47,474 nt of DNA from Prevotella sp. (GCA_017483185.1 JAFULM010000027.1:1-47474), one strand, 5' to 3'; shown: positions 33,180 through 43,214, numbered from the stretch's first letter. Translations and numbers: made by a program. The notes: generated by a model not told the origin, from the sequence alone.

Positions 33180-33294
33180 GCGACCAACGGGGCCCTCCCG
33201 GGGTCGCAGCGGCATTGCTTTTGTCGTCCAACGGCGTGCCCGTTGCGATGCAACGAGGGCCCCGTTGCAACCCCGGGAGGGCCCCGTTGGTCGC
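33180..33294. repeat. GC-rich modular intergenic element, copy 2
   Basis: Perfect 25-bp arms (33180-33204 and 33270-33294), built on GACCAACGGGGCCCTCCC, enclose 65 bases containing CAACGGCGTGCCCGTTGCGA and related units. It shares the core wording of copies 1 and 3. It stands out sharply in GC from its AT-rich surroundings. 32949-33179 and 33295-33633 contain no supportable gene. Confidence 0.75.
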
Positions 33295-33633
33295 GTCCAA
33301 AATCCCGACAAAAATCCCGTTGTGTGTAACCATCGGAATATCAGCACGTTGCGAAAAACGCGCAAAAACTCGATTTTTCGGACCAAAATGTTGATTTCTG
33401 AAAACCGTGAACCATTAACATACGTTAAAGTAAAAATAGTTCCGAGTCATTTTCTGTTCAAATCCCGCCTCTTTGACTGTCGTGTCAATGTGTGTTCGCA
33501 ATGCGGCAGTGCCCCTGTCTTTATTATGTATAGCCGTGGTCATGTGAACGTCAAATGGCGGGTGAACCATGTATATTTACAGCAAGGCTTATTTAAAATT
33601 GCTTAAATACTTTCGTGGATGGGAAAAAAGTTG

Positions 33634-33641
33634 TAATTTTG
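33634..33641 (+). promoter_or_regulatory. Promoter −7 box for gyrA
   Basis: TAATTTTG, 157 bases upstream of the gyrA ATG; it implies a leader of about 150 bases. Confidence 0.5.
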
Positions 33642-33660
33642 AAAGCTGAAAATACATAAA

Positions 33661-33762
33661 ATGCGCCCAGCGGGCCTGAAAATGGCCTTAAACGGCGTTT
33701 TGGGCAAAAAAGACGTGTGTCGCGCCGAGGATGCAGACAGGTCGTCGCGACATACGGTATAG
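33661..33762 (+). other. Possible 33-codon upstream ORF in the gyrA leader
   Basis: ATG 33661 to TAG 33760-33762 encodes a basic peptide starting MRPAGLKMALNGVLGKKD. It lies wholly in the predicted gyrA leader, ending 36 bases before the gyrA ATG. No homologue is recognised and it may be fortuitous. Confidence 0.25.
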
Positions 33763-33798
33763 AAAGGTGTGAACAAATTTACAGTATAATAAAATTAA

Positions 33799-36312
33799 AT
33801 GGATCAGACATTAGATCAAGACAGAATTATCAAAATCAATATCGAGGAAGAGATGAAGTCTTCGTATATCGACTACTCCATGTCGGTCATCGTGGCTCGT
33901 GCTCTTCCTGATGTTCGTGACGGATTCAAACCGGTGCACCGCCGCATCCTCTACGGTATGATGGGGTTGGGCAACACCAGTGACAAACCTTATAAGAAAT
34001 GTGCGCGCGTCGTCGGTGACGTGCTTGGTAAGTACCACCCCCACGGCGACAGTTCCGTTTACGGAGCCCTTGTCAGAATGGCACAAGAGTGGAACATGCG
34101 CTACACGTTGGTCGACGGACAGGGTAACTTCGGTTCTGTGGACGGAGACTCTCCCGCAGCTATGCGTTACACGGAGTGCCGTCTGTCGAAGATGGGTGAG
34201 CACATCATGGATGACCTCGAGAAGGAGACCGTCGACATGACGGACAACTTTGACGGTACGCTGCAGGAGCCGTCGGTCATGCCGACCAAGGTGCCGAATC
34301 TGCTCGTGAACGGCGGCAACGGTATTGCCGTCGGTATGGCGACCAATATCCCCACGCACAACTTGGCTGAAGTCATAGACGGATGTTGCGCATATATAGA
34401 CGATCCGGACATCGACACGGACGGACTTATGCGCTATATCAAGGCTCCGGACTTCCCTACGGGTGCATATATATATGGTATACAGGGCGTGAAAGACGCC
34501 TATGAGACCGGTCGTGGCCGTATCGTGATGCGTGCCAAGGCAGAGATAGAGAGCGGCGACACCCACGACAAGATTGTCGTGACGGAGATACCCTACGGTG
34601 TCAACAAGGCCGACCTCGTCAAGTATATAGCCGATCTGGCCAACGAGAAAAAGATAGAGGGCATCAGCTATGTCAACGACGAGTCCGGCCGTCAGGGTAT
34701 GCGCATCGTTGTCGATGTGAAGCGCGAGGCGAATGCCAATGTCGTGCTTAACAAGCTGTTCAAGATGACAGCCCTTCAGAGCTCATTCTCAGTCAATTGC
34801 ATCGCTTTGGTAAAGGGACGTCCGAAGCTCCTTTCGCTGCGCGACTGCGTGCGCCACTTTGTTGACCATCGTCATGATGTCACCATACGTCGCACCAAGT
34901 TTGACTTGAAGAAGGCGCAGGACCGCGCCCATATCCTCGAAGCGCTCATCGTGGCCTGTGACAATATCGACGAGGTCGTTCACATCATCCGTGCCTCGCG
35001 CACACCGCAGGAGGCTGTGGAGAACCTTAGAAAGCGTTTCGACTTCGACGAGGTACAGGCAAAAGCCATCGTCGACATGCGTCTGGCTCAGTTGACAGGC
35101 CTCAATATGGACAAACTGCACAAGGAGTATGACGACCTTCAGGCTCTCATAGCCCGCTTGCAGGCTATCCTCAACGACCCCGAACTGTGCAAGCAGGTGA
35201 TGAAGGAGGAACTGCAGGAAGTCAAGGAAAAATATGGTGACGACCGCCGCACGGAGATAAAATATTCCAGCGAGGAGTTCAACGCCGAAGACTTCTATCC
35301 CGATGATCCAGTGGTCATCACCATCAGTCATCTCGGCTATATCAAGCGCACGGCACTGTCGGAATTTCGTGAGCAGAGCCGTGGCGGTGTCGGCAGCAAG
35401 GGCGCGCATACACGTGACGAAGACTTCACCGAATATATCTATCCGGCAACGATGCACAACACACTGTTGTTCTTCACTCAGAAGGGCCGTTGCTATTGGT
35501 TGAAGTGTTATGAGATACCGGAGGGCACCAAGAGTGCCAAGGGCCGTGCCATCCAGAATCTGCTCAATATCGAGTCCGATGACGCAATCAACGCCGTGCT
35601 TCGCATCAAGAAGTTTGATGATGAGGAGTTCCTCAAGAGCCATTATGTCGTGTTTGCAACAAAGAACGGCACGATCAAGAAGACTTGTCTTGAGGCTTAC
35701 AGCAGACCGAGGGCAAACGGTGTGAACGCAATCAACATCGTCGAAGGTGACCAGGTGGTCGGCGTTCGCCTGACAAACGGCAACAACGAGATTATTCTGG
35801 CCAACCGCAACGGTCGTGCTATCCGCTTCAATGAGAATGAAGTCCGTGTCATGGGCCGTGTGTCAACGGGTGTGCGCGGTATGCGTCTGGATGGCGGCGA
35901 CGACGAAGTGGTCGGCATGGTCTGCGTGAATGACCCGCAGACGGAGACGATTATGGTGGTCAGCGAGAAGGGCTACGGCAAGCGCAGCGACATCGAGGAC
36001 TATCGCAAGACGGCACGTGGAGCCAAGGGAGTCAAGACTCTGAGCATCACGGAGAAGACAGGACGACTCGTCGCAATCAAGGTTGTGACAGACGACAATG
36101 ACCTGATGATTATCAACAAGAGCGGTATCCTGATTCGTCTGAAAGTCGCGGACGTACGTGTGATGGGTCGTGCGACACAGGGTGTGCGCCTGATTAACCT
36201 CACGAAGAAGAACGACACCATAGCCGGCGTATGTAAGGTGATGAGCGCTGCGGATGAAGAAGCCGTGGAGTCGGAGACCGAAACAACCGGTGAGGTGGTG
36301 ACGGAAGAATAA
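33799..36312 (+). CDS. gyrA: DNA gyrase subunit A
   Basis: GyrA (837 residues) carries the DNA-cleaving tyrosine of gyrase, which introduces negative supercoils with GyrB. The winged-helix domain contains [19 protein letters not shown] and the catalytic Tyr124 in [15 protein letters not shown]. The quinolone-resistance region reads [17 protein letters not shown]: the serine equivalent to E. coli Ser83 is present, while the position of Asp87 is Gly, which I believe is common in this phylum and not a resistance sign. The C-terminal beta-pinwheel has the repeated blades and the GyrA box SRGGVGSKG (QRGGKG in E. coli) near residue 533. The tail is acidic. Two TPR genes follow in the same direction. 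Confidence 0.96.
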   Translation: MDQTLDQDRIIKINIEEEMKSSYIDYSMSVIVARALPDVRDGFKPVHRRILYGMMGLGNTSDKPYKKCARVVGDVLGKYHPHGDSSVYGALVRMAQEWNMRYTLVDGQGNFGSVDGDSPAAMRYTECRLSKMGEHIMDDLEKETVDMTDNFDGTLQEPSVMPTKVPNLLVNGGNGIAVGMATNIPTHNLAEVIDGCCAYIDDPDIDTDGLMRYIKAPDFPTGAYIYGIQGVKDAYETGRGRIVMRAKAEIESGDTHDKIVVTEIPYGVNKADLVKYIADLANEKKIEGISYVNDESGRQGMRIVVDVKREANANVVLNKLFKMTALQSSFSVNCIALVKGRPKLLSLRDCVRHFVDHRHDVTIRRTKFDLKKAQDRAHILEALIVACDNIDEVVHIIRASRTPQEAVENLRKRFDFDEVQAKAIVDMRLAQLTGLNMDKLHKEYDDLQALIARLQAILNDPELCKQVMKEELQEVKEKYGDDRRTEIKYSSEEFNAEDFYPDDPVVITISHLGYIKRTALSEFREQSRGGVGSKGAHTRDEDFTEYIYPATMHNTLLFFTQKGRCYWLKCYEIPEGTKSAKGRAIQNLLNIESDDAINAVLRIKKFDDEEFLKSHYVVFATKNGTIKKTCLEAYSRPRANGVNAINIVEGDQVVGVRLTNGNNEIILANRNGRAIRFNENEVRVMGRVSTGVRGMRLDGGDDEVVGMVCVNDPQTETIMVVSEKGYGKRSDIEDYRKTARGAKGVKTLSITEKTGRLVAIKVVTDDNDLMIINKSGILIRLKVADVRVMGRATQGVRLINLTKKNDTIAGVCKVMSAADEEAVESETETTGEVVTEE

Positions 36313-36340
36313 GGAAACTTTATTTTAAAACTATACTACA

Positions 36341-37585
36341 ATGAAAAAATTAACGATTTTCGCAGTTATGGCAGCGATGGCTACCACTGCAGTTGCGCAG
36401 GACGACTTGGTGAAACAAGCCAAGAAACTCAGTGACAAAGGCCAGATGGAAGAGGCTGTAGCTCTCCTCAAACCGGCTCTGACTTCTGATCAGACGCTCG
36501 ACAAAGCCAAGGCTTGGAACGTGATGAGCGAGATACAGCACAAGATATTCATGGTCGGACAGCAGATCGAAGCGGAGAATAAGGTTAAACAGACCCAAAC
36601 TCCATACGATACGACAGCCATGTATAATGCTTTCCTGGCTTCGCTTGAGGCCGCGATGAAGTGTGATGAGTATGATCGTCAGCCGGATGAAAAGGGAAAA
36701 GTGAAGCTGGCATACCGCAAACAAAATCAGGATAGGTTCTTCACACAGCGCCTCATTGCTCTTCAGGCCGGACAGCATGAGTATCAGAAGAAGAATAATG
36801 AAGGGGCGATGAAAGCATGGGGACTCTATGTGGACAGCAATTCAGACCCATTGTTTACCGGCATCGATATGACTTCGGATAACTATCTGATCGACTTTGC
36901 CTACAATACAGGTCTTCTTGCTTACACCTTGAAGAAGTATGATCTGGCCAAGAAGTATGCGGCGATAGCAGCAAATGACGCTGAGAAGGCCAAAGAGGCA
37001 AATGAGTTGGTCATCTTCTCTATGCGCGATGGCGCAAAGACTGCCGCTGACTCAGCCGTGTATGTAAATAAGATAAAGGAGCTTCATAAGCAAAATCCTA
37101 ACGAAGATCGCTATTTCAATCTGCTTCAGGACTACTATGTGAAGTCCGGCAACATGGAGGCACTTGGCAAATGGGCTGAAGAGGAAATCGCAATGAACGC
37201 TCAGAACAAGATGGCTTGGGCGCTGAAAGGCGAGGTCCTCATGAACACACAGAAGTGGGACGAAGCCGTGGCTGCATACGTGAAGTCAGCAGAGATTGAT
37301 CCGACTTTCGTTCAGGTTATCTTCAACGCCGGCGTTTGCCTCAACTCTAAGGCCATTGAGATGAAGGACCAGTTGGCAGACAAGAAGACAGGCAACCTGA
37401 CAACGGCAAATTTCAATAAGATTAAGGAAGTCCTGATGGAGGCAAAGGTACATCTCGAGAAAGCTCGCGAACTCGATCCGACGCAGGAGAAGGTAAAGTG
37501 GGCTTATCCGCTATATCAGATTTATTACACCGTAGGCGACAAGGCAAAATCTGCTGAGATGGAAGCACTGTTGGAGAACAAATGA
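36341..37585 (+). CDS. Secreted tetratricopeptide-repeat protein 1
   Basis: A 414-residue protein with a signal peptide (MKKLTIFAVMAAMATTAVAQ) and helical TPR-type repeats. Segments LVKQAKKLSDKGQMEEAVALL near the start and AWALKGEVLMNTQKWDEAVAAYVKSAEIDP toward the end (read in two parts) carry the TPR residue pattern. Function unknown; periplasmic TPR proteins usually hold partner proteins. It begins 28 bases after gyrA, so cotranscription is likely, and is followed after 17 bases by a diverged paralogue of similar length and architecture. Confidence 0.85.
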   Translation: MKKLTIFAVMAAMATTAVAQDDLVKQAKKLSDKGQMEEAVALLKPALTSDQTLDKAKAWNVMSEIQHKIFMVGQQIEAENKVKQTQTPYDTTAMYNAFLASLEAAMKCDEYDRQPDEKGKVKLAYRKQNQDRFFTQRLIALQAGQHEYQKKNNEGAMKAWGLYVDSNSDPLFTGIDMTSDNYLIDFAYNTGLLAYTLKKYDLAKKYAAIAANDAEKAKEANELVIFSMRDGAKTAADSAVYVNKIKELHKQNPNEDRYFNLLQDYYVKSGNMEALGKWAEEEIAMNAQNKMAWALKGEVLMNTQKWDEAVAAYVKSAEIDPTFVQVIFNAGVCLNSKAIEMKDQLADKKTGNLTTANFNKIKEVLMEAKVHLEKARELDPTQEKVKWAYPLYQIYYTVGDKAKSAEMEALLENK

Positions 37586-37602
37586 GAATACATGAACTTT
37601 AA

Positions 37603-38808
37603 ATGAAGAAGCTGATATCATTAACGCTTCTCTTACTATTGATAACACCGTGCTTGAGAGCTCAACGAAAAGAGATTTCTCAAGCACGGTCTTATCTGAA
37701 GAGCGGCAAAGACTTGGATAAGGCGGAGAAACTCATCATGGAGATTTTCTCCAAGGACTCTGTCAATATGGGTAATCCGAAGTTGCATGTCCTTCTGTAT
37801 CAGATTGTACAGAAGCAATACAGTATCGGCAACGAGAAACTTTATCTCAAGGAAAAGTATGATACAGCCTCTCTTTTTAATCTGACCAAGCGCATGTTTG
37901 CCTTGGCCGAGACGATAGACACGCTTGACGCCATGCCGGACAAGAAGGGACGGGTGGTTTTGGACTATCGCAAGAAACACGCATCAGAACTTGACGGGTA
38001 CCGCCCGAATTTGTTCAATGGCGGTATATATTTTGTGCGCAAAAGTGACTATCAGACCGCTTATACCTTCTTTGACGCTTATTTGGATTGCGGTCGTCAG
38101 CCTCTATTTGAGCAATATGACTATAATAATACAGACAGTAAGATGCCTTTGGCTGCTTATTGGGCCGTATATTGTGGTTTTAAGCAGGAGAATCCGAACC
38201 GGACCTTACATTATTATGATATCGCGCGTAGAGACACCTCGCGGCTGCGTTATCTCCTTCGCTATGCTGCGGAAGCATACAACAGGCTTGGCTGTGACTC
38301 CGCTTATGTCAATACGCTGCGCGAAGGTTTTGACAGATATCCCAAATTCAAGTATTTCTTTCCTCGTCTTATAGACTATTATGTCGGCAAGGACTGCGTT
38401 GACAGCGCTTCTGTAATAGCAGACCGGGCATTGTCAGTGGACAGTCACGATGCGTTATTTCTGCTTGCGAAATCCACATTGCTGCTCAACATGGGGAAAG
38501 ACGATGCTTGCATCGCAATCAGCGACACCCTAATCCATATCAACGACACCATTCCTGATGCTTATTATAACGCAGGAACGGCATATTTGAACAAGATTGT
38601 GAAGATAGAAAAACAATCGGTGAACACGCGGAAGGATAGGATGTTGATCAAGGAACTGTATCGGCTGGCGTGTCCTTACATGGAAAAATATCGTGAATTG
38701 ATGCCGGATGATAAGTCAAAATGGGCATCCGCACTTTACAGGATATATCTCAATCTGAATCAAGGGAAGAAATTTGAAGAAATAGACAAAATCCTGAACG
38801 CCAAATAG
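37603..38808 (+). CDS. Secreted tetratricopeptide-repeat protein 2
   Basis: A 401-residue paralogue of the preceding protein. A signal peptide (MKKLISLTLLLLLITPCLRAQ) is followed by a helical repeat region. Shared landmarks with protein 1 are an early YDTAxxxN segment, MPDKKGRVVLDYRKKH versus QPDEKGKVKLAYRKQN, PLFEQYDYNN versus PLFTGIDMTS, IPDAYYNAGTAYLNK versus VQVIFNAGVCLNSK, and a C-terminal KWASALYRIYLNLNQGKKFEE versus KWAYPLYQIYYTVGDKAKSAE (quoted in part). These support tandem duplication. GC is lower than in protein 1. No promoter is visible between the two. Confidence 0.83.
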   Translation: MKKLISLTLLLLLITPCLRAQRKEISQARSYLKSGKDLDKAEKLIMEIFSKDSVNMGNPKLHVLLYQIVQKQYSIGNEKLYLKEKYDTASLFNLTKRMFALAETIDTLDAMPDKKGRVVLDYRKKHASELDGYRPNLFNGGIYFVRKSDYQTAYTFFDAYLDCGRQPLFEQYDYNNTDSKMPLAAYWAVYCGFKQENPNRTLHYYDIARRDTSRLRYLLRYAAEAYNRLGCDSAYVNTLREGFDRYPKFKYFFPRLIDYYVGKDCVDSASVIADRALSVDSHDALFLLAKSTLLLNMGKDDACIAISDTLIHINDTIPDAYYNAGTAYLNKIVKIEKQSVNTRKDRMLIKELYRLACPYMEKYRELMPDDKSKWASALYRIYLNLNQGKKFEEIDKILNAK

Positions 38809-38888
38809 GAGAGGGGGAAATCGTCTGTTTTTGTGCTAAAAAATATAAAATATATATTGGCGCGGCGTTACATTGATGGAATTTTTAT

Positions 38889-38896
38889 TACCTTTG
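38889..38896 (+). promoter_or_regulatory. Promoter −7 box for the phosphohexomutase gene
   Basis: TACCTTTG, 36 bases before the ATG at 38933. The −33 element is not clear. Confidence 0.6.
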
Positions 38897-38932
38897 TGAA
38901 ATCTAATTAATTGATATTTAACTTATAAGATT

Positions 38933-40681
38933 ATGGAAAATAACACCCAGCTCATTGCCCAATGTGAGGCAAAAGCCCAGCAATGGCTTACTCCGGCCTT
39001 TGACGAGGAGACCCGAAAAAGTGTACAGGAAATGCTTGCGGACACAGATAAGACCAATCTTATCGAGTGCTTCTATAAGGATTTGGAATTCGGAACGGGC
39101 GGTCTGCGCGGCATTATGGGCGCAGGAAGCAACAGGATGAACATATATACTGTCGGAATGGCGACTCAGGGATTTGCCAACTATCTGAAAAAGAATTTTG
39201 CCGGACGTGACAGCATCTCTGTCGTTGTCTGCCATGACTGTCGCAACAACAGCCGTCTGTTTGCCGAGACAGTTGCAAACATCTTCTCCGCAAACGGCAT
39301 AAAGGTTTATCTTTTTGACGATATGCGCCCTACGCCGGAGTGCTCTTTCGCAATCCGTTATCTCAAGTGTCAGGCCGGTGTCAACGTTACGGCAAGTCAC
39401 AACCCGCGTGAGTATAACGGTTACAAGGCTTACTGGGAGGATGGTGCTCAGGTGCTCGCTCCCCACGATACCGGAATCATCGACGAAGTGAACAAGGTCA
39501 AGGTTGAGGATGTCAAGTTCGCGGGCAACAACGAGCTTATCCAGATCATTGGAGAAGACATTGATAAGGTTTATCTGGAGCGCATTAAGGAAATCTGCAT
39601 CGATCCCGCTGTTATCCAGCGTCAGAAGGATCTGAAGATTGTCTACACTCCGTTGCATGGCACCGGTATGACAATGATACCCCGCTCGCTGAAGTTCTGG
39701 GGCTTTGAGAATGTCCACTGCGTTGAAGAGCAGATGGTGAAGAGTGGCGATTTCCCCACCGTCGTATCTCCGAATCCCGAGAACGGCGAGGCTTTGACGC
39801 TCGCTCTGCGTGACGCAAAGGCTATGGATGCCGACATCGTGATGGCCAGTGATCCGGATGCAGACCGCGTGGGAATGGCTTGCAAGAATGATAAGGGCGA
39901 GTGGATACTCATCAACGGCAACCAGACATGCCTCTTGTTCCTCTACTATATCATTACAAACCGTAAAGCAACAGGCAAGATGAAGGCCGGCGACTTCATC
40001 GTCAAGACCATCGTTACGACCGAAGTTATCCGCAAGATTGCCGAGAAGCAGAACATCGAGATGCGTGACTGCTACACCGGTTTCAAGTGGATTGCCCGTG
40101 AAATAGCTATATCAGAGGGCAAGCAGCAGTACATCGGCGGTGGCGAAGAGAGCTACGGATTCCTTGCTCAGGACTTTGTCCGCGACAAGGATGCCGTTTC
40201 CGCATGCTCACTGTTGGCCGAGATTTGTGCATACGCAAAGGATCATGGCAAGACACTCTATGACCTGCTCATGGATATCTACCTCGAATACGGTTTCTCT
40301 AAGGAGATGACGGTCAACGTCGTTAAGCCCGGCAAGAGCGGCGCAGACGAAATCAAGCAGATGATGACCGACTTCCGCAACAACCCGCCACAGGAACTCG
40401 GCGGCAGCAAGGTCGTTATGTGGAAAGACTATCAGACTCTGGAGCAGACCGCGGCAGATGGAACGAAGACCAAGCTCGACATGCCTACGACAAGCAATGT
40501 GCTCCAGTGGTTCTGCGAAGACGGCACAAAGGTGAGCGTCCGTCCTTCCGGAACAGAGCCGAAGATAAAGTTCTACATCGAGATCAAGGACAGTTCAATG
40601 AAGTGCGCCGGCTGCTATGAGCGTTGCTCTAATGACGCCGATGCCAAGGTTGAGGCAATCAAGAAGGCCCTCAACCTCTAA
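38933..40681 (+). CDS. Phosphoglucomutase/phosphomannomutase
   Basis: A 582-residue alpha-D-phosphohexomutase, interconverting hexose 1- and 6-phosphates for glycogen, cell-envelope and nucleotide-sugar synthesis. The four-domain signature is complete: the phosphoserine loop VTASHNPREYNGYK, the metal loop ASDPDADRVGMA, the sugar-binding loop GGGEESYGFLAQDF and the phosphate-binding loop RPSGTEPKIKFY. Length and the early FGTGGLRGIMG motif place it with the longer PGM2-like enzymes, not the 450-residue ManB type, but glucose versus mannose preference cannot be fixed. It is monocistronic with its own promoter and terminator. Confidence 0.94.
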   Translation: MENNTQLIAQCEAKAQQWLTPAFDEETRKSVQEMLADTDKTNLIECFYKDLEFGTGGLRGIMGAGSNRMNIYTVGMATQGFANYLKKNFAGRDSISVVVCHDCRNNSRLFAETVANIFSANGIKVYLFDDMRPTPECSFAIRYLKCQAGVNVTASHNPREYNGYKAYWEDGAQVLAPHDTGIIDEVNKVKVEDVKFAGNNELIQIIGEDIDKVYLERIKEICIDPAVIQRQKDLKIVYTPLHGTGMTMIPRSLKFWGFENVHCVEEQMVKSGDFPTVVSPNPENGEALTLALRDAKAMDADIVMASDPDADRVGMACKNDKGEWILINGNQTCLLFLYYIITNRKATGKMKAGDFIVKTIVTTEVIRKIAEKQNIEMRDCYTGFKWIAREIAISEGKQQYIGGGEESYGFLAQDFVRDKDAVSACSLLAEICAYAKDHGKTLYDLLMDIYLEYGFSKEMTVNVVKPGKSGADEIKQMMTDFRNNPPQELGGSKVVMWKDYQTLEQTAADGTKTKLDMPTTSNVLQWFCEDGTKVSVRPSGTEPKIKFYIEIKDSSMKCAGCYERCSNDADAKVEAIKKALNL

Positions 40682-40703
40682 AGTCAAATATAATCACGGT
40701 AAT

Positions 40704-40750
40704 AAATCAAATCTCCGGAAGTGCGCAATGTGCTTCCGGGGATTTGATTT
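40704..40750 (+). terminator. Terminator after the phosphohexomutase gene
   Basis: An 18-bp stem with one G-U type pair (40704-40721 with 40733-40750), containing CTCCGGAAG and CTTCCGGGG. Confidence 0.75.
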
Positions 40751-40789
40751 ATATATACTATTCAATAAGTATTCATTATTACTTTATAA

Positions 40790-40886
40790 TAAGTTTTCTG
40801 AACACAGAGACACGGAGACACAGAGGACAATATTACTCTGTGTCTCCGTGTCTCTGTGTTCAAATTATAAACTAATTGTTGCAACA
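40790..40886. repeat. 27-bp inverted repeat element, copy B
   Basis: Arms 40799-40825 and 40836-40862 are identical in sequence to those of copy A at 29922-29985, and the flanks match when reversed (GTTTTCTGAAC on the left, GTTGCAAC on the right). It lies between the convergent phosphohexomutase and htpG genes. Confidence 0.9.
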
Positions 40887-40944
40887 TTCTTATGGTCTTA
40901 TATAGACAAGCGCTCTTCTGGTATCCATCCCATTGGCGGCAATG

Positions 40945-40980
40945 AAAAATCCCCGGAAAGCACGCTCTGTGCCTCCGGGA
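40945..40980 (-). terminator. Terminator after htpG
   Basis: On the minus strand TCCCGGAGGCAC pairs with GTGCTTTCCGGGG and is followed by TTTTTC, the usual layout for a minus-strand terminator 33 bases past the htpG stop. Confidence 0.7.
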
Positions 40981-41013
40981 ATTCGCTTTTTCGGCCTGTT
41001 ATGGCCTCGGGTA

Positions 41014-43068
41014 TTATTTAATAAGTTCTATTGAGCGCTTCAGGAAGGCGTCCAGTGACGCACCTTTCAGCATGCCGTTCTGCAGCAGGGCGAGGTCGAT
41101 GAGCTGATGAACGATGCTGTTGCCCTTGGCATAGTCAGCGATAACAGCCTTCTTCTTGTCGCGCTGCTCGTTGACTGCCTTCTCCGTGTTCTGAAGGTCG
41201 TCCTTCTCCTCCTGTGAGATTTCCTCCGGCTTCTTTCCGTTCTGCGACTGGCGCAGTGCGGCCAGACGGGCCTCCTGTCCCTTGATTTCGCTCACGATAG
41301 GCTTCAGAGCGTCAGCCGTGCCGGCCTTGCAGTCCTCCAGAACCTTCTTGATGAGGGCGTGGTCGCTGTTGAGCACGAGGCTGTAGCTGTCAGGCATCTG
41401 TGCGTAGAAGCTCATGCCGGCCTGATAGCGGCTCATGTCCTTCATGCGGCGCATATATTCGCTCTGTGTGATGGTCACGGGCGAAGCCTTTTCGCCGAGA
41501 CTCTGGACCTCGACATAGAAATCAACCTTGTCTATGGACGGAATCTGGGAGCGGAACACAGATGACAGATTGTCACTCTCCTCCTCACCCAATTCGTTCT
41601 TCTTGATGTCATCCTTGACAATCAGACGGTCGATGATGTCGCTGTCGACACGTGTGAAGCGGCTCTTCTCAAACTTCTGCTCCAGCATCGAAATCACCGG
41701 AACGTCAAGCTGTCCGTCGAGCAGCAGGACGCTGTATCCCTTCTCCTTGGCTGCCTCGATGTAGCTGTACTGGTCTTCCTTGGCCGTGGCATACAGATAG
41801 ATGAGCTGTCCGTCCTTGTCGGTCTGATTGTCCTTGATGAGTGTCTTGTATTCCTCGAAAGTGAAATACTTGCCCTCGGTGTCCTTCATCAGGGCGAAAT
41901 CCTTGGCGCGGTCGTAGAAGCTCTCTTCGCTCAGCATACCGTAGTTGATGAAGAGCTTGAGGTCGTCCCACTTCTCCTCATATCCCTTGCGGTCCTCCTT
42001 GAATATGCTCTGCAGACGGTCGCTGACCTTCTTGGTGATGTACGTCGAAATCTTCTTCACGTCGCGGTCGCTCTGGAGATAAGAACGGCTGACGTTCAAC
42101 GGAATGTCCGGAGAGTCGATGACGCCGTGGAGCAGTGTGAGGAACTCAGGAACGATGCCCTCGACCTGATCGGTGACGAACACCTGATTGCAGTAGAGCT
42201 GAATCTTGTTTCGCTGGAGGTCGATGTTGGACTTGATGCGCGGGAAATAGAGAATACCCGTGAGGTTGAACGGATAGTCGACGTTGAGGTGAATCCAGAA
42301 CATGGGTTCGTCCTGCATGGGGTAGAGCGTGCGGTAGAACGACTTGTAGTCCTCGTCCTTGAGCGTGCTCGGAGCCTTGGTCCAGAGCGGTTCCACATTA
42401 TTTATAATATTGTCCTCGTCGGTGTCGACCTGCTTTCCGTCCTTCCATTCCGTCTTCTTTCCGAAAGCCACCGGCACGGGGAGGAACTTGCAGTATTTGT
42501 TGAGTAGACCCTCAATCTTGCTCTTCTCCAGAAACTCCTTGCAGTCGTCGTCGACATAGAGGATGATGTCAGAGCCGCGGCCCTCCTTCTCGGCGTCGTC
42601 AATCTCGTAGGCGGGGCTGCCGTCGCAGCTCCATTTCACGGCCTTGGCACCGTCCTTATAGCTGCGTGTGACGATTTCGACCTTCTTGCTGACCATGAAC
42701 GCGGAGTAGAAGCCGAGACCGAAGTGACCGATGATATTGTTGGCGTTGTCCTTGTATTTCTCCAAAAAGTCGTTGACACCGGAGAAGGCAATCTGATTGA
42801 TATACTTGTCTATCTCCTCCTCGGTCATACCGATACCGTGGTCGCTGACGGTGATGGTGCCGGCCTTTTCGTCGATGCTGACACGCACGGTCAGGTCGCC
42901 CAGCTCATCCTTGAACTCGCCCTTGTCGGCCAGAGTCTTCATCTTCTGTGTCGCGTCAACGGCGTTTGACACAATCTCACGCAGGAAAATCTCATGATCT
43001 GAGTATAAGAACTTTTTGATGACGGGGAATATGTTCTCTGTCGTAACCCCGATATTACCTTTCTGCAT
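41014..43068 (-). CDS. htpG: Chaperone HtpG (Hsp90 family)
   Basis: HtpG (684 residues) is the bacterial Hsp90. The N-terminal GHKL ATPase has FLREIVSNAVDATQKM (Asn ligand and, with Ala in place of the usual Ser, SNA-D), ITVSDHGIGMTEEEI (Asp and Gly of motif II) and GHFGLGFYSAFMV (lid-side motif). The middle domain contains the catalytic Arg region (NVSRSYLQSDRDVKKI). The C-terminal dimerisation domain is present, and length slightly exceeds E. coli HtpG (624), as is usual in this phylum. It is monocistronic. A weak −7 box (GATATTTG on the minus strand at about 43107-43114) is possible. Confidence 0.95.
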   Translation of the reverse strand: MQKGNIGVTTENIFPVIKKFLYSDHEIFLREIVSNAVDATQKMKTLADKGEFKDELGDLTVRVSIDEKAGTITVSDHGIGMTEEEIDKYINQIAFSGVNDFLEKYKDNANNIIGHFGLGFYSAFMVSKKVEIVTRSYKDGAKAVKWSCDGSPAYEIDDAEKEGRGSDIILYVDDDCKEFLEKSKIEGLLNKYCKFLPVPVAFGKKTEWKDGKQVDTDEDNIINNVEPLWTKAPSTLKDEDYKSFYRTLYPMQDEPMFWIHLNVDYPFNLTGILYFPRIKSNIDLQRNKIQLYCNQVFVTDQVEGIVPEFLTLLHGVIDSPDIPLNVSRSYLQSDRDVKKISTYITKKVSDRLQSIFKEDRKGYEEKWDDLKLFINYGMLSEESFYDRAKDFALMKDTEGKYFTFEEYKTLIKDNQTDKDGQLIYLYATAKEDQYSYIEAAKEKGYSVLLLDGQLDVPVISMLEQKFEKSRFTRVDSDIIDRLIVKDDIKKNELGEEESDNLSSVFRSQIPSIDKVDFYVEVQSLGEKASPVTITQSEYMRRMKDMSRYQAGMSFYAQMPDSYSLVLNSDHALIKKVLEDCKAGTADALKPIVSEIKGQEARLAALRQSQNGKKPEEISQEEKDDLQNTEKAVNEQRDKKKAVIADYAKGNSIVHQLIDLALLQNGMLKGASLDAFLKRSIELIK

Positions 43069-43124
43069 TATATTAAAATTTTAGTTTCAATTCTATTTGT
43101 GAATATGCAAATATCATGCCAAAA

Positions 43125-43136
43125 GGGTCGCGACCC
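43125..43136. repeat. Lone GGGTCGCGACCC palindrome
   Basis: A perfect 12-bp palindrome equal to the core of the element at 32800-32948, here without long arms. It lies upstream of htpG, as the full element lies upstream of clpC. Confidence 0.5.
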
Positions 43137-43214
43137 AATCCGGAGCGTGTAGGAATGTTCATTTCGTAGGAGGGACGTACTGTAATACAGCTCTGAATTT
43201 TTCTAACAAAAAGT

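Noticed and set aside
33126-33606. Frames rich in Arg, Pro and Gly in the clpC-gyrA gap
   Set aside because: Similar Arg/Pro/Gly peptides appear in different frames of copies 1 and 3, so they reflect the repeat and not a conserved protein.
33878-34065. GyrA Gly at the Asp87-equivalent position as a quinolone-resistance change
   Set aside because: The neighbouring Ser83 equivalent is intact and Gly at this place seems usual for Bacteroidota, so there is no reason to claim resistance.
34789-35643. A 284-codon minus-strand frame inside gyrA
   Set aside because: Antisense shadow of gyrA; no motif and no start-region signals.
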